From NCBI RefSeq assembly GCF_001696535.1, contig NZ_MBQE01000002.1, positions 620,001 to 684,000 of the forward strand: DNA of 64,000 bases, given 5' to 3'. This DNA is from Stappia indica (lineage in GTDB: Bacteria; Pseudomonadota; Alphaproteobacteria; Rhizobiales; Stappiaceae). This document shows, piece after piece, positions 32,139 through 39,866 of this stretch. The notes under the pieces were generated by a model. That model had not been told where the DNA came from and did no database searches. It saw only the letters and a list, made by a program, of their open reading frames with translations. The translations under genes and the position numbers were made by a program. The stretch's first letter is position 1. Every line of letters begins with the position of its first letter.

Positions 32139-33182
32139 TTACTTCGGCGCGGCACCGACCTCCGCATCCCACTTGGTCAGCAGGCGGGTGCGTTCGGCCG
32201 ACGAGCCGTATTTGGCGAAGTCGTAGTCGATCAGCTTGACCGACGACAGGTCCGGGGCCTGCTCGGGAGCCTTGGCGCCCTTGTTGGACGGCACCTGGAA
32301 CGAGTTCGCCGACGCGCCGATTTCCTGCGCGGCCGGGGTCAGCGCCCAGTCGTACCACTTCTTGGCGTTGTCCATGTTCGGGGCGCCCTTGATGATCGAC
32401 ATGGAGCCGATCTCGTAGCCGGTGCCCTCGCACGGGGACACCACCTTGACCGGTGCGCCCTGGACGACCTGGGTAACGCCGTCGTGCTGGAAGGTGATGC
32501 CGATCAGCGTCTCGCCGGTGGCGGCGGCGCGCGCCGGCGCAGCGCCCGACTTGGTGTACTGGTTGATGTTCTTGTGCAGGGCCTTCATGTACTCGAAGGC
32601 CTTGTCCTCGCCCATCAGCTGCACCAGCGTCGCGACCATCGTGTAGGACGTACCGGACGAGTTCGGGTTGGCGACCTGCACCTCGTCGCGGAACTCCTCG
32701 CGCAGCAGGTCCGACCAGCAGGTCGGCTCCGGCGCGCCGGTGGAGGCCAGCATCTCGGTGTTGAACGAGTAGCCGAGCGCGCCGGCATAGATGCCGACGG
32801 TCTTGTGGCCGGACTGCTCGGCCTGGGACACGGCCCAGGGCTGCAGCTGGTCCAGCATCGGCGACTTGTACTCGACCGTCAGGTCTTCCTCGGCGGCCTG
32901 CAGATGCGGATCGCCCGTGCCGCCCCACCAGACGTCGCCGCGCGGGTTGGCGGCTTCCGCCTTGATCTGGGCGAGGGTCTCGCCCGAGGACTTGCGGGTC
33001 ATGTTGACCTTGATGCCGGTCTCGCGCTCGAAGGCCTGGACCATCGGGCGGCACCATTCTTCCTGCACGGAGCAGTAGACGGTGAGCTCTCCGGAGGCCG
33101 ATGCGGGCACGGCCCACATCAGTCCGGCGAGGCCGAAGGCGGCACCAGACGCAAGCGCCTGCAGGCTGACGGTGATCTTCAT
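32139..33182 (-). CDS. ABC transporter substrate-binding protein (AfuA/FbpA-like)
   Basis: This 347-residue periplasmic protein has a signal peptide (cleavage near P-A-S-A-S-G, about residue 30) then 'LTVYCSVQEEWCRPMV'. 'NPRGDVWWGGTGD' and 'YDWALTPAAQEIGA' place it in the Fbp/Afu family. It lacks the paired tyrosines that bind iron in FbpA, but has His233-Asp234 ('FQHDGV') and Glu252/Glu257 ('CEGTGYE') where, as I recall, sugar-phosphate-binding AfuA uses His, Asp and Glu. A phosphorylated sugar, polyol or inositol is therefore more likely than iron. The phosphatase-family gene just upstream supports this. GGGAGGAG precedes the ATG. Confidence 0.85.
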   Translation of the reverse strand: MKITVSLQALASGAAFGLAGLMWAVPASASGELTVYCSVQEEWCRPMVQAFERETGIKVNMTRKSSGETLAQIKAEAANPRGDVWWGGTGDPHLQAAEEDLTVEYKSPMLDQLQPWAVSQAEQSGHKTVGIYAGALGYSFNTEMLASTGAPEPTCWSDLLREEFRDEVQVANPNSSGTSYTMVATLVQLMGEDKAFEYMKALHKNINQYTKSGAAPARAAATGETLIGITFQHDGVTQVVQGAPVKVVSPCEGTGYEIGSMSIIKGAPNMDNAKKWYDWALTPAAQEIGASANSFQVPSNKGAKAPEQAPDLSSVKLIDYDFAKYGSSAERTRLLTKWDAEVGAAPK

Positions 33183-33259
33183 GGTTCTCCTCCCATTACG
33201 ATGCATCATTGCAAAGCTGTGCATTCGTTGGCTCAGCTTGAACGGCGCAGGGCCGGTCG

Positions 33260-34075
33260 TCAATCTCCTGTCTTTACGGAAGTTTCCAGGGGCAGGCCGG
33301 TGACGCGGGCCGCATCCTCGGCGATGCCGGGCGCTGCCACGACGATGGGGTTGCCGCGGGTCCAGTCGCCGCTGAAGAAGTTGCTGACGCGGGCGCCCGC
33401 CTCGCTGGCGATGACGACGCCGGCGGCCACGTCCCAGGAGTTGATGTGGCCTTCGAGATAGCCGTCGCTGCGGCCGCAGGCGACGGAGGCAAGGCCCATC
33501 GCGCCGGAAGCGGAGCGCTTGACGTTGGCGCCGGCCTCGAACAGGGCGCGGACGTTGTCGATGTAGCCGGCGACCGGCAGGCGCGGCGACCAGCCGTGTT
33601 CCACCGTGGCGCGGGTGATCGTTTCGGTGGCGGCCGCCTTGATCGGCTTGCCGTTCAGCGTGGCGCCATGGCCGCGGCGGGCGAGGAAGGTCTCGCCGAG
33701 CGCGGGCGCGGCGATGCAGCCGAGCTCCGGCGTGCCGTCGAGCAGGAAGCCGATGGAAATGCACCAGGTGTTGTCGCCATGGGCGAAATTGGCGGTGCCG
33801 TCGATGGGATCGACGATCCACATGCGCTCGCTCACCTCGCCGCCGCCTTCCTCGCCCAGCACGCTGTCCTGCGGGAAGACCTCGGCGATGCGTGCGCGGA
33901 TCAGCGCCTCGACCGCGCCGTCGGCCTCGGTGAGCCAGTCCTGGGCGCCTTTCAGGGAGATCGCCATGGCGTCGCGGTTCTCGAAATACCGCATCGCCAG
34001 GGCCGCGGCTTCCGCGGCAAGTCCCTGAAGAGCAAGGAAACGCAACGTCACTTCGGGGTTAGCGGATCCGCTCAT
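33260..34075 (-). CDS. Inositol monophosphatase family protein
   Basis: This 271-residue Mg2+-dependent phosphatase has the complete family signatures: 'VLGEEGGG' (Glu75/76), 'WIVDPIDGTANFAHG' (Asp89 and Asp92) and 'NSWDVAAGVVIASEAG' at the C-terminal metal site. There is no signal peptide, so it acts in the cytoplasm. It is the first gene before the Afu-like transporter on the same strand, 77 bases upstream of the binding-protein gene. That suggests it removes phosphate from the imported phosphorylated polyol or sugar. Relatives also include histidinol-phosphatase and 3'-phosphoadenosine phosphatases, which the context does not support. Confidence 0.9.
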   Translation of the reverse strand: MSGSANPEVTLRFLALQGLAAEAAALAMRYFENRDAMAISLKGAQDWLTEADGAVEALIRARIAEVFPQDSVLGEEGGGEVSERMWIVDPIDGTANFAHGDNTWCISIGFLLDGTPELGCIAAPALGETFLARRGHGATLNGKPIKAAATETITRATVEHGWSPRLPVAGYIDNVRALFEAGANVKRSASGAMGLASVACGRSDGYLEGHINSWDVAAGVVIASEAGARVSNFFSGDWTRGNPIVVAAPGIAEDAARVTGLPLETSVKTGD

Positions 34076-34336
34076 GCTTTCCTCTTACTTAGCCGACAAA
34101 TATCTGTCATCATTGTTTTTCCACGTATTCAGCCGACGGAAAAGCGATTTCCTCGGCATGTTGCCGCCATTATTCCCTGTCAGAATCACCAGTCTGGCCG
34201 GAAAATCGGAGGCAGGACACCGGATCATGGCGCCGGCGCCAATAGCAATCGGCGATTGCCGCTCCCGGGACAAGAGCCCGAAAAGCGACAGGCGCGGTTG
34301 CCGCGACAGCCGGCGCGACAAGAGGACGACAGAAAG
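34076..34336. promoter_or_regulatory. Divergent promoter region between phosphatase and Na/Pi cotransporter genes
   Basis: This 261-bp gap is the AT-richest in the neighbourhood near 34080-34150. A-G-C-C-G-A-C occurs at about 34091 and 34131. Two half-matches to a Pho box, CTGTCAT (34104-34110) and CTGTCAG (34177-34183), lack a good partner half at 4-base spacing. Phosphate control is thus possible but not shown. Confidence 0.3.
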
Positions 34337-36070
34337 ATGATGAGTGCGAGTGCGGTCTTCGTGCAGCTGATCGGCGGCGTGGCGCTGCTGATCTGGGCCG
34401 TGCGGATGGTACGCACCGGGGTGGTGCGGGCGTTCGGCTCCTCCCTCAGGGCGGTTCTTGCGTCTGCAACGCGCAACCGGACGATGGCGGCCTTTGCCGG
34501 CGCCGGCGTCACGGTGTTGATGCAGAGCGCGACGGCGACGGCGATGCTGCTCACCTCGTTCTCGCGCAGCGGCCTCGTTCCGCTGGCCATGGCGCTGGCG
34601 GTGGTGCTCGGCGCCGATGTCGGCTCGGCCATCGCCGCGCAGCTCCTGTCGCTCGACGTCTCCTATCTCTGGCCGGTCTTCGTCACCGCCGGCGTCTTCA
34701 TGTTCCTGTCGATGGAGGCCGACCGGGCCCAGTGCATCGGTCGGGCGCTGATCGGTCTCGGCCTGCTCACCCTGTCGCTGCAGACCCTGCGGCTCACCGT
34801 GGTGCCGCTGGCCGAGTCCGAGACCTTCGGCCTCGTGCTTGCCGCGCTCGGCAGCGAGCCGGTGCTGGCCGCAATCCTTGCCGCCGGCATCACCTGGGCG
34901 GCGCATTCCTCGCTCGCCGTCGTTCTCGTCATCGCCACCCTGGCGCTCACCGGCGCGGTGACGCCGACGCTGGCCATCGCCGCCGTGCTCGGCGCCAATG
35001 TCGGCGCGGCCGCAGCGCCCCTTTCCGCCAACTGGGGCGGGGCGCCGGAGGCCAAGCGCGTGCCGCTCGGCAACATGCTGATGCGCGGCGTCGTTGCGGC
35101 CGTGCTGGTGCCGTTCTCCGGCGTGCTCGCCGACATCGCCACCAGCCACGGGCTGGTCGGCGCGCGGCTGACCGTCGATGTGCACCTTGCCTTCAACATC
35201 GTCGTCGCGCTGATCTTCATTCCGCTGGTCGGCCCGGTGTCGCGCCTGCTGGAGCGGCTGGTTCCCGCCGCGGCGCAGCCGGCCGATCCCAAGCGCCCGC
35301 GCTATCTCGGCAGCGCCGCCACCGACATGTCGTCCGAGGCGCTGGCCGCCGCCCATCGCGAGGCGCTGGCGCTGGGCGACCGGGTCGAGGCGATGCTGGT
35401 CAAGTCGATGGAGGCGCTGGAGACCGGCGATCCGAAGCTGATCCGCGAGATCCGCACCTCGGACGATGCGGTCGACGCGGTCAACGAGGCGATCAAGCTG
35501 CATCTGGTGCGCATGTCCCGCAAGGGCATGTCGGAGGAGGATTCTCGCCGCTTCATGGAGATCCTCTCCTTCACCACCAACCTGGAGCATATCGGCGACG
35601 TCATCGACAAGCAGCTGCTGGAACTGGCGGAGAAGAAGGGGCGCGGCAACCTCGCCTTCTCGTCGGAGGGCCTTGCGGACCTTCGCGCCTTCCATGCCCG
35701 GGTCGCGTCGAACTTCGCCACCGCGCTCAACGTCTTCGCCACCGGCGACACGGATCTGGCGCGTCGGCTCTTCGCCGAAAAGACCACCATCCGCGATCTC
35801 GAGCGCCACTATGCCGAGCGCCACTACGCCCGGCTGCGCGACGGGGTGAAGCTGTCGATGGAGACGACCTCGATCCACATGGACGTGCTGCGCGACCTGA
35901 AGCGCATCCATGGCCATTTCGTCGTCGTCGCCCAGCCGATCCTGGAGGCCTGCGGCGAGCTTTCGGACACGCGCCTGCGCGCCTCGGCGCCTGCGCCGGC
36001 GCCGGGTGGCCGCGAGACGAAGCCCGAAGAGTTCCGCGACGCGGGCACCAGCGGCGCCCAGCCCGCCTGA
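34337..36070 (+). CDS. Na/Pi cotransporter family protein with PhoU-like C-terminal domain
   Basis: This 577-residue membrane protein has the duplicated Na/Pi-cotransporter motif: 'GAGVTVLMQSATATAMLLTS' near residue 52 and 'AGITWAAHSSLAVVLVIATL' near residue 180, each containing the Q/H-S-(S/A) signature. About eight hydrophobic segments fill residues 1-310. From about residue 340 to 545 comes a helical, charged PhoU-like region ('TTNLEHIGDVIDKQLLELAE'). Tandem ATG codons lie at 34337 and 34340. It exports or imports phosphate with Na+; bacterial YjbB relatives act mostly in efflux. A strong terminator follows. Confidence 0.92.
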   Translation: MMSASAVFVQLIGGVALLIWAVRMVRTGVVRAFGSSLRAVLASATRNRTMAAFAGAGVTVLMQSATATAMLLTSFSRSGLVPLAMALAVVLGADVGSAIAAQLLSLDVSYLWPVFVTAGVFMFLSMEADRAQCIGRALIGLGLLTLSLQTLRLTVVPLAESETFGLVLAALGSEPVLAAILAAGITWAAHSSLAVVLVIATLALTGAVTPTLAIAAVLGANVGAAAAPLSANWGGAPEAKRVPLGNMLMRGVVAAVLVPFSGVLADIATSHGLVGARLTVDVHLAFNIVVALIFIPLVGPVSRLLERLVPAAAQPADPKRPRYLGSAATDMSSEALAAAHREALALGDRVEAMLVKSMEALETGDPKLIREIRTSDDAVDAVNEAIKLHLVRMSRKGMSEEDSRRFMEILSFTTNLEHIGDVIDKQLLELAEKKGRGNLAFSSEGLADLRAFHARVASNFATALNVFATGDTDLARRLFAEKTTIRDLERHYAERHYARLRDGVKLSMETTSIHMDVLRDLKRIHGHFVVVAQPILEACGELSDTRLRASAPAPAPGGRETKPEEFRDAGTSGAQPA

Positions 36071-36098
36071 CATCCCGCCTCTTGCGATTGCAGCCATG

Positions 36099-36129
36099 AC
36101 GGCCGCGCGGATCTCCGCGCGGCCGTTTT
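36099..36129 (+). terminator. Rho-independent terminator after the Na/Pi cotransporter gene
   Basis: ACGGCCGCGCGG (36099-36110) and its complement (36115-36126) form a 12-bp perfect stem with the loop ATCT, followed by T4 (36126-36129). It separates the Na/Pi gene from the ars operon. Confidence 0.9.
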
Positions 36130-36149
36130 GCATTCGTGCCTCGCGCCAC

Positions 36150-36191
36150 TGCCGGTCTTGACCGGCACGATATATCTAGTATTCTCGAATT
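36150..36191 (+). promoter_or_regulatory. ars operon promoter and operator-like dyad; possibly leaderless
   Basis: TGCCGGTC-TT-GACCGGCA (36150-36167) is a perfect 8-bp-arm dyad. Inside it lies TTGACC (36158-36163) as a -35 box, and TATTCT (36180-36185) is a -10 box at a 16-base spacer. Transcription would start near 36191-36192, at the arsR ATG, and no Shine-Dalgarno sequence precedes that ATG, so the arsR message may be leaderless. The AT-rich bases 36170-36190 are a plausible ArsR binding region. Confidence 0.5.
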
Positions 36192-36557
36192 ATGGAAAAG
36201 AAAGACGCCCTTTCGGCCTTCGCGGCCCTGTCACAGGAGACCCGTCTCGACGTCCTGCGCCTGCTGATCCGCGCCGGCGGGGAGGGCATGTCCGCCGGCG
36301 ACATCGCCGCTGCCCTCGATGTGCGGCAGAACACGCTCTCCACCAATCTTGCGATCCTCACCCGCGCCGGCCTGCTGCACAGCAGCCGCGAGGGCCGGTC
36401 GATCCGCTATTTCGCCGACATGGGCGGACTGACGGCGCTGCTTGCCTTCCTGATGGAAGATTGCTGCGGCGGCGCGCCCGATGTCTGCCGTCCCGTCCTC
36501 GCCGCGTTGCCGGCCTGTTGCGCGCCGGCCGCCGCCTTGTCCGAAGGAAACTCATGA
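36192..36557 (+). CDS. arsR: ArsR family metalloregulator (arsenic-responsive repressor)
   Basis: This 121-residue winged-helix repressor has '[18 protein letters not shown]' and the recognition helix region '[20 protein letters not shown]' (residues 44-63). It lacks the E. coli-type cysteines in the DNA-binding helix; instead Cys91-Cys92, Cys99 and Cys109-Cys110 cluster at the C-terminus, which is the As(III) site design of ArsR proteins from many alphaproteobacteria. It represses its own operon until arsenite binds. The stop overlaps the arsC start as ATGA. Confidence 0.9.
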   Translation: MEKKDALSAFAALSQETRLDVLRLLIRAGGEGMSAGDIAAALDVRQNTLSTNLAILTRAGLLHSSREGRSIRYFADMGGLTALLAFLMEDCCGGAPDVCRPVLAALPACCAPAAALSEGNS

Positions 36558-36979
36558 CCATCGTCATTCACCACAATCCCGCCTGCGGCACCTCGCGCAA
36601 CGTGCTGGAGATGATCCGGGCCTCCGGCGAGGAGCCCGTCGTCATCGAATATCTCAAGACCGGCTGGACCCGGCCGCAGCTTCAGGCGCTGTTCGCCGGC
36701 GCCGGTCTGACACCGCGCACCGCCTTGCGCGTGTCGAAATCGCCGGCCGAGGAACTCGGCCTCACCGACCCCTCCGTCGACGACGAGACGATCCTCGCCG
36801 CCATGCTGGAGCATCCGGTTCTGGTCAACCGGCCCATCGTCGTCACGGAAAAGGGCATTCGCCTGTGCCGTCCGTCGGAGACGGTGCTGGAGATCCTGCC
36901 CAATGCGGCGATCGGCACCTTCCGCAAGGAGGACGGCGAGGTCGTCGTGGCCGGCTCCGCTTCCGGAGACGCCTCGTGA
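36554..36979 (+). CDS. arsC: Arsenate reductase (glutaredoxin-coupled ArsC)
   Basis: This 141-residue enzyme reduces arsenate to arsenite in the cytoplasm. The active-site loop '[10 protein letters not shown]' places the catalytic Cys at residue 11, as in the glutaredoxin-dependent family, and the anion-binding arginines occur in '[13 protein letters not shown]', '[11 protein letters not shown]' and 'RLCRPSE'. Length matches E. coli ArsC. ATGA and GTGA overlaps join it to arsR and arsH. Confidence 0.95.
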   Translation: MTIVIHHNPACGTSRNVLEMIRASGEEPVVIEYLKTGWTRPQLQALFAGAGLTPRTALRVSKSPAEELGLTDPSVDDETILAAMLEHPVLVNRPIVVTEKGIRLCRPSETVLEILPNAAIGTFRKEDGEVVVAGSASGDAS

Positions 36980-37710
36980 GGTTCGTCGCCGATCTTGCCG
37001 CCGCCGACCTGCCGAACATCGATTTCTCGCAGATGCGCCGGGTCGACCCGGCCGACTACGCCCTGCCGGGCGAGGCCTTCCATCCCCCGCGCATCCTGCT
37101 GCTCTACGGGTCGCTGCGCCAGCGCTCCTTCTCGCGGCTGGTTGCGGAGGAGTCCCGTCGCCTGCTCGACTGGCACGGCTGCGAGACGCGGATGTTCGAT
37201 CCGCACGACCTGCCGCTCGTCGACGGGGCCGATCCCGCGCACCCCAAGGTGCAGGAGCTGCGCGAGCTCGCCATGTGGTCGGAAGGCATGGTCTGGGTCT
37301 CGCCGGAGCGGCACGGGGCGATGACCGGCCTGATGAAGACGCAGATCGACTGGCTGCCGCTGTCGCTCGGCGGCATCCGCCCGACCCAGGGCAAGACGCT
37401 GGCGGTGATGCAGGTCTGCGGCGGCTCGCAGAGCTTCAACGCGGTCAACCAGATGCGCATTCTCGGCCGCTGGATGCGGATGGTCACCATTCCCAACCAG
37501 TCCTCCGTCGCCCGCGCCTTCGCCGAGTTCGGCGAGGACGACCGGATGAAGCCGTCCTCCTATTACAACCGGATCGTCGACGTCACCGAAGAGCTGGTGA
37601 AGTTCACCCTGATGGTGCGCGGGCGCTCTGGCGCTCTGGTCGACCGCTATTCGGAGCGGGTCGAGACGGCAGCGGAGGTCTCGGCGCGCGTCAACCAGCG
37701 CTCGATCTGA
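36976..37710 (+). CDS. arsH: Arsenical resistance protein ArsH (NADPH-dependent FMN reductase family)
   Basis: This 244-residue flavoprotein has '[20 protein letters not shown]' (FMN phosphate loop, about residue 39), '[20 protein letters not shown]' and '[17 protein letters not shown]', all typical of ArsH, which oxidises trivalent organoarsenicals and reduces metals or quinones. The GTG at 36976 is chosen because it overlaps the arsC stop (GTGA) and gives the normal N-terminus. No arsenite efflux gene (arsB or acr3) follows; the operon ends here. Confidence 0.93.
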   Translation: MRFVADLAAADLPNIDFSQMRRVDPADYALPGEAFHPPRILLLYGSLRQRSFSRLVAEESRRLLDWHGCETRMFDPHDLPLVDGADPAHPKVQELRELAMWSEGMVWVSPERHGAMTGLMKTQIDWLPLSLGGIRPTQGKTLAVMQVCGGSQSFNAVNQMRILGRWMRMVTIPNQSSVARAFAEFGEDDRMKPSSYYNRIVDVTEELVKFTLMVRGRSGALVDRYSERVETAAEVSARVNQRSI

Positions 37711-37838
37711 CGCGGTTTCCACTGTCCTTGCCTGCCGCCGGCGCCCGCTGCGGTCGTGCCCGTGTTATCGTCCGGCGCAAATGCGACGGCAGCCAAAGGG
37801 CAGACCGTCGATAAAGGGCGGAAACGGGTGCGGCGGGT

Positions 37839-38747
37839 ATGATCGACAAGCTGGAAATGTTCATTGCGCTGGTGCGCGAGCGTCATTTCGGACGCGCCGC
37901 CGAGAGCATCGGCGTCACCCAGCCGACGCTGTCCTCGGCCATCCGTCAGCTCGAGGACCAGCTCAACGTCCAGCTCGTGCATCGCGGTTCGCGCTTCCAG
38001 GGGCTGACGCCGGAGGGCGAGCGCGTCCACCTTCTGGCCCTGCGGATCGTCGGCGACATGCGGGCCCTGCGCGAGGAGATGCGCGCCGTCCGCTCGGATC
38101 TGGAAGGCACCTTGCGCATCGGCGTCATCCCGACGGCGCTGCCCATGGTGGCGGAACTCGTCTCTCCTTATGCGCTGCGCCATCCGCAGGTGCGCTTCCA
38201 GATCTTCTCGCGCACCTCGGTCGAGATCCTCGACCAGATGGACCGGCTCGACCTCGATGCCGGCATCACCTATCTCGATGCCGACGCCCGGCGCCGCCGC
38301 ACCGTGTTGCCGCTCTACGCCGAGCGCTATCGTCTGCTTGTCTCCGTGTCCGATCCGCTGGCCGCCCGCGACCGGATCGGCTGGCACGAGCTCGGCGGCG
38401 AGCAGCTCTGCTTGCTCACCCCCGACATGCAGAACCGCGCTATCGTCGACCGCCATCTGGCCGCCGCCGGCATCACACCGAGGGCGCAGGTCGAATCCAA
38501 CTCCATCATCGCCCTCGTCGCCCATGTGATGTCAGGCAAGTGGGCCTCGGTCGTTCCGGAAAAGCTCGCCGGGATGTTCGTCTCCGCCGGAGCCATCGCC
38601 GCCGTGCCGATTTCCGGCGGGCGGGGACATCCCGAAGGCGAGGGGGAGGACAAGGGCGAGCCGGTCGGCCTGGTCATGGTCCAGCGCGAGCCGCTGACGC
38701 CGCTTCTCGCCGCCCTGTCGGACGTTGCCCGCCAGCTCGCCGTGTAA
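37839..38747 (+). CDS. LysR family transcriptional regulator (FdsR-like N-terminus)
   Basis: This 302-residue regulator begins 'MIDKLEMFIALVRERHFGRA', then 'VTQPTLSSAIRQLEDQL' and 'VHRGSRFQGLTPEGERV', a form I associate with the LysR genes beside fds formate dehydrogenase operons of alphaproteobacteria. No formate dehydrogenase gene lies nearby; the gene is followed by the gene-free region. A small insertion rich in Gly/Glu ('GRGHPEGEGEDKGEP', about residue 255) is unusual for the family. The start lacks a strong ribosome binding site. Its targets are unknown. Confidence 0.88.
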   Translation: MIDKLEMFIALVRERHFGRAAESIGVTQPTLSSAIRQLEDQLNVQLVHRGSRFQGLTPEGERVHLLALRIVGDMRALREEMRAVRSDLEGTLRIGVIPTALPMVAELVSPYALRHPQVRFQIFSRTSVEILDQMDRLDLDAGITYLDADARRRRTVLPLYAERYRLLVSVSDPLAARDRIGWHELGGEQLCLLTPDMQNRAIVDRHLAAAGITPRAQVESNSIIALVAHVMSGKWASVVPEKLAGMFVSAGAIAAVPISGGRGHPEGEGEDKGEPVGLVMVQREPLTPLLAALSDVARQLAV

Positions 38748-38750
38748 AAG

Positions 38751-39167
38751 CGAATTTCGAGAGCCGAAACTCGAATTTTCCGAATTTCGAGACGGGATTT
38801 TGCAAAATTCGTCTCGAAATCCGCAAGCTCCAAACCGCACCCCGGCGGCCGCAGGCGAGCGGGTCTGTCCCCGCCGGCGCCGGCTTTCTCTCCCCGGGGC
38901 TTATCCGAAATGGCAGGGTCGATGGGGCAGGCGCATTCGCATGCGCCTTTCACGCTGCCGAGGGCTGACGCGCATCTTTTGGCCGTTTCGGCCCTTGCGC
39001 CGCTTCCGTCTTGCTGTTGCGACCGGCCGTTTCGCCGACCTCGCGCTCTGCGGCCTCGCGCTCTGGCCGGCACGGGATCTCCCCGCTCGCCTGTCGCGCC
39101 TTTCCCCGCCGTGGAGCGCCCGCGTGTCCGCGTGCCGGCATCCTGGACGTGCTGAATTTCGAGACGG
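38751..39167. repeat. Repeated motif C-GAATTTCGAGA-CGG
   Basis: CGAATTTCGAGA occurs at 38751-38762 and 38781-38792. The longer form GAATTTCGAGACGG occurs exactly at 38782-38795 and again at 39154-39167, 372 bases away. A reverse copy, CGTCTCGAAAT, lies at 38810-38820. Fourteen-base exact recurrence in an otherwise AT-poor region is unlikely to be chance. Confidence 0.7.
38784..38820. terminator. Inverted repeat downstream of the LysR gene
   Basis: ATTTCGAGACG (38784-38794) and CGTCTCGAAAT (38810-38820) form 11-bp perfect arms. The 15 bases between them contain the palindrome ATTTTGCAAAAT. Its site, 37 bases past the LysR stop, would suit a terminator, but no T-run follows on the plus strand. 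It may instead be part of the repeat family. Confidence 0.5.
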
Positions 39168-39738
39168 CCGTTTCGGGCGGTTCTGCGCTTCCCGTTGCCA
39201 CTTGTCCCCGCCTTGGTGTCTTGGCGCCGCGGGTTGCCGTCAGCGGGGCTTCCTACGTGCTTATCCTCGGGGGCGGGGCCAATCTGGCGGTGTCTCGGGC
39301 TTCTTTCCGGCACATTTTGCGCCGGGCCCCCGCGCCTCGGGTTGCCGGATGGCGCCGGCCCCGCAAGTCCGGCCCAAGGCGCTGCCGGAGACTTGCCGCG
39401 TCGCCGCTGGCCGCCGCGTCGCCGGTTTCGCTGTGTTGTCGCCCGCAGCGCCTCGCGATTGGCCTGAGGTGCTGCCCCTACGCCTCCGGAGCCCCATTCG
39501 CGCCCGCCCGGCCCGCAACTCCGCCCCCCTAAACCGCACTTTCGCTTCTCGGGCCGCCTTGGCCCTGAGGCCGCGCCTCCTGCCTCGGCCCGCCCCGTCC
39601 AGTCCGCCCCGGTGCGCCCCATTGACCCGAGACCAATCCCTCCCGCCCGGCCCGCTCCCTCCGCCCCGGCTCACCTCTCCCGCCCCCCACTTACCCTTCC
39701 GCCGCACCCCACCCGTCCCGCTTTCCCCAAACGCGCAT

Positions 39739-39788
39739 TTGACAACATACCGACTGGTGGGTATGTAATTTACATACCGGTTGGTATG
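39739..39788 (+). promoter_or_regulatory. TetR promoter with two tandem palindromic operators
   Basis: TTGACA at 39739-39744 is a perfect -35 box. CATACC (39746-39751) and GGTATG (39760-39765) form operator 1 with an 8-base spacer; CATACC (39773-39778) and GGTATG (39783-39788) form operator 2 with the 4-base spacer GGTT. The repeats start 27 bases apart and share CATACCG-NN-TGGT. Operator 1 covers the -35/-10 spacer and the weak -10 (about 39762-39769), as expected for an autorepressor. The gene start is 78 bases downstream. Confidence 0.75.
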
Positions 39789-39866
39789 GAACTTCCGAGC
39801 CGCTGCGGGCAAGGTGCCGGCACGGGCCGGCGGGGCCCGCGGACCGAACGGAAGGGGCGGCGAACG

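Larger units (their letters stand above)
38748..39735. other. Gene-free, pyrimidine-rich region of about 1 kb
   Basis: All six frames contain open stretches here, but their products are low-complexity Arg/Pro/Ala (plus strand) or Gly/Arg (minus strand) with no recognisable domain. The plus strand is strongly C/T-rich and purine-poor, most extremely at 39590-39730, where the minus strand is correspondingly G-rich. The left end carries repeats of the motif GAATTTCGAGACGG and an inverted repeat. Candidate explanations are a decayed locus, a non-coding RNA region or a composition-biased intergenic expansion. Confidence 0.6.

Noticed and set aside
34104-34183. Pho box upstream of the Na/Pi cotransporter
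   Set aside because: CTGTCAT and CTGTCAG half-sites exist, but neither has a matching second half at the right spacing, so the call is not supported.
38327-39622. Gly/Arg-rich minus-strand open frame over the gene-free region
   Set aside because: It overlaps the end of a solid LysR gene, has no domain, and its composition follows from the G-rich strand.
38725-39768. Arg/Pro/Ala-rich plus-strand open frame of about 347 codons
   Set aside because: It has low complexity, no ribosome binding site, overlaps the LysR end, and runs through the TetR operators. It looks like composition, not a gene.
38748-39866. CRISPR array or insertion sequence in the gene-free region
   Set aside because: The repeats are few, irregularly spaced and partly inverted; there are no spacers, no transposase and no target-site duplication.
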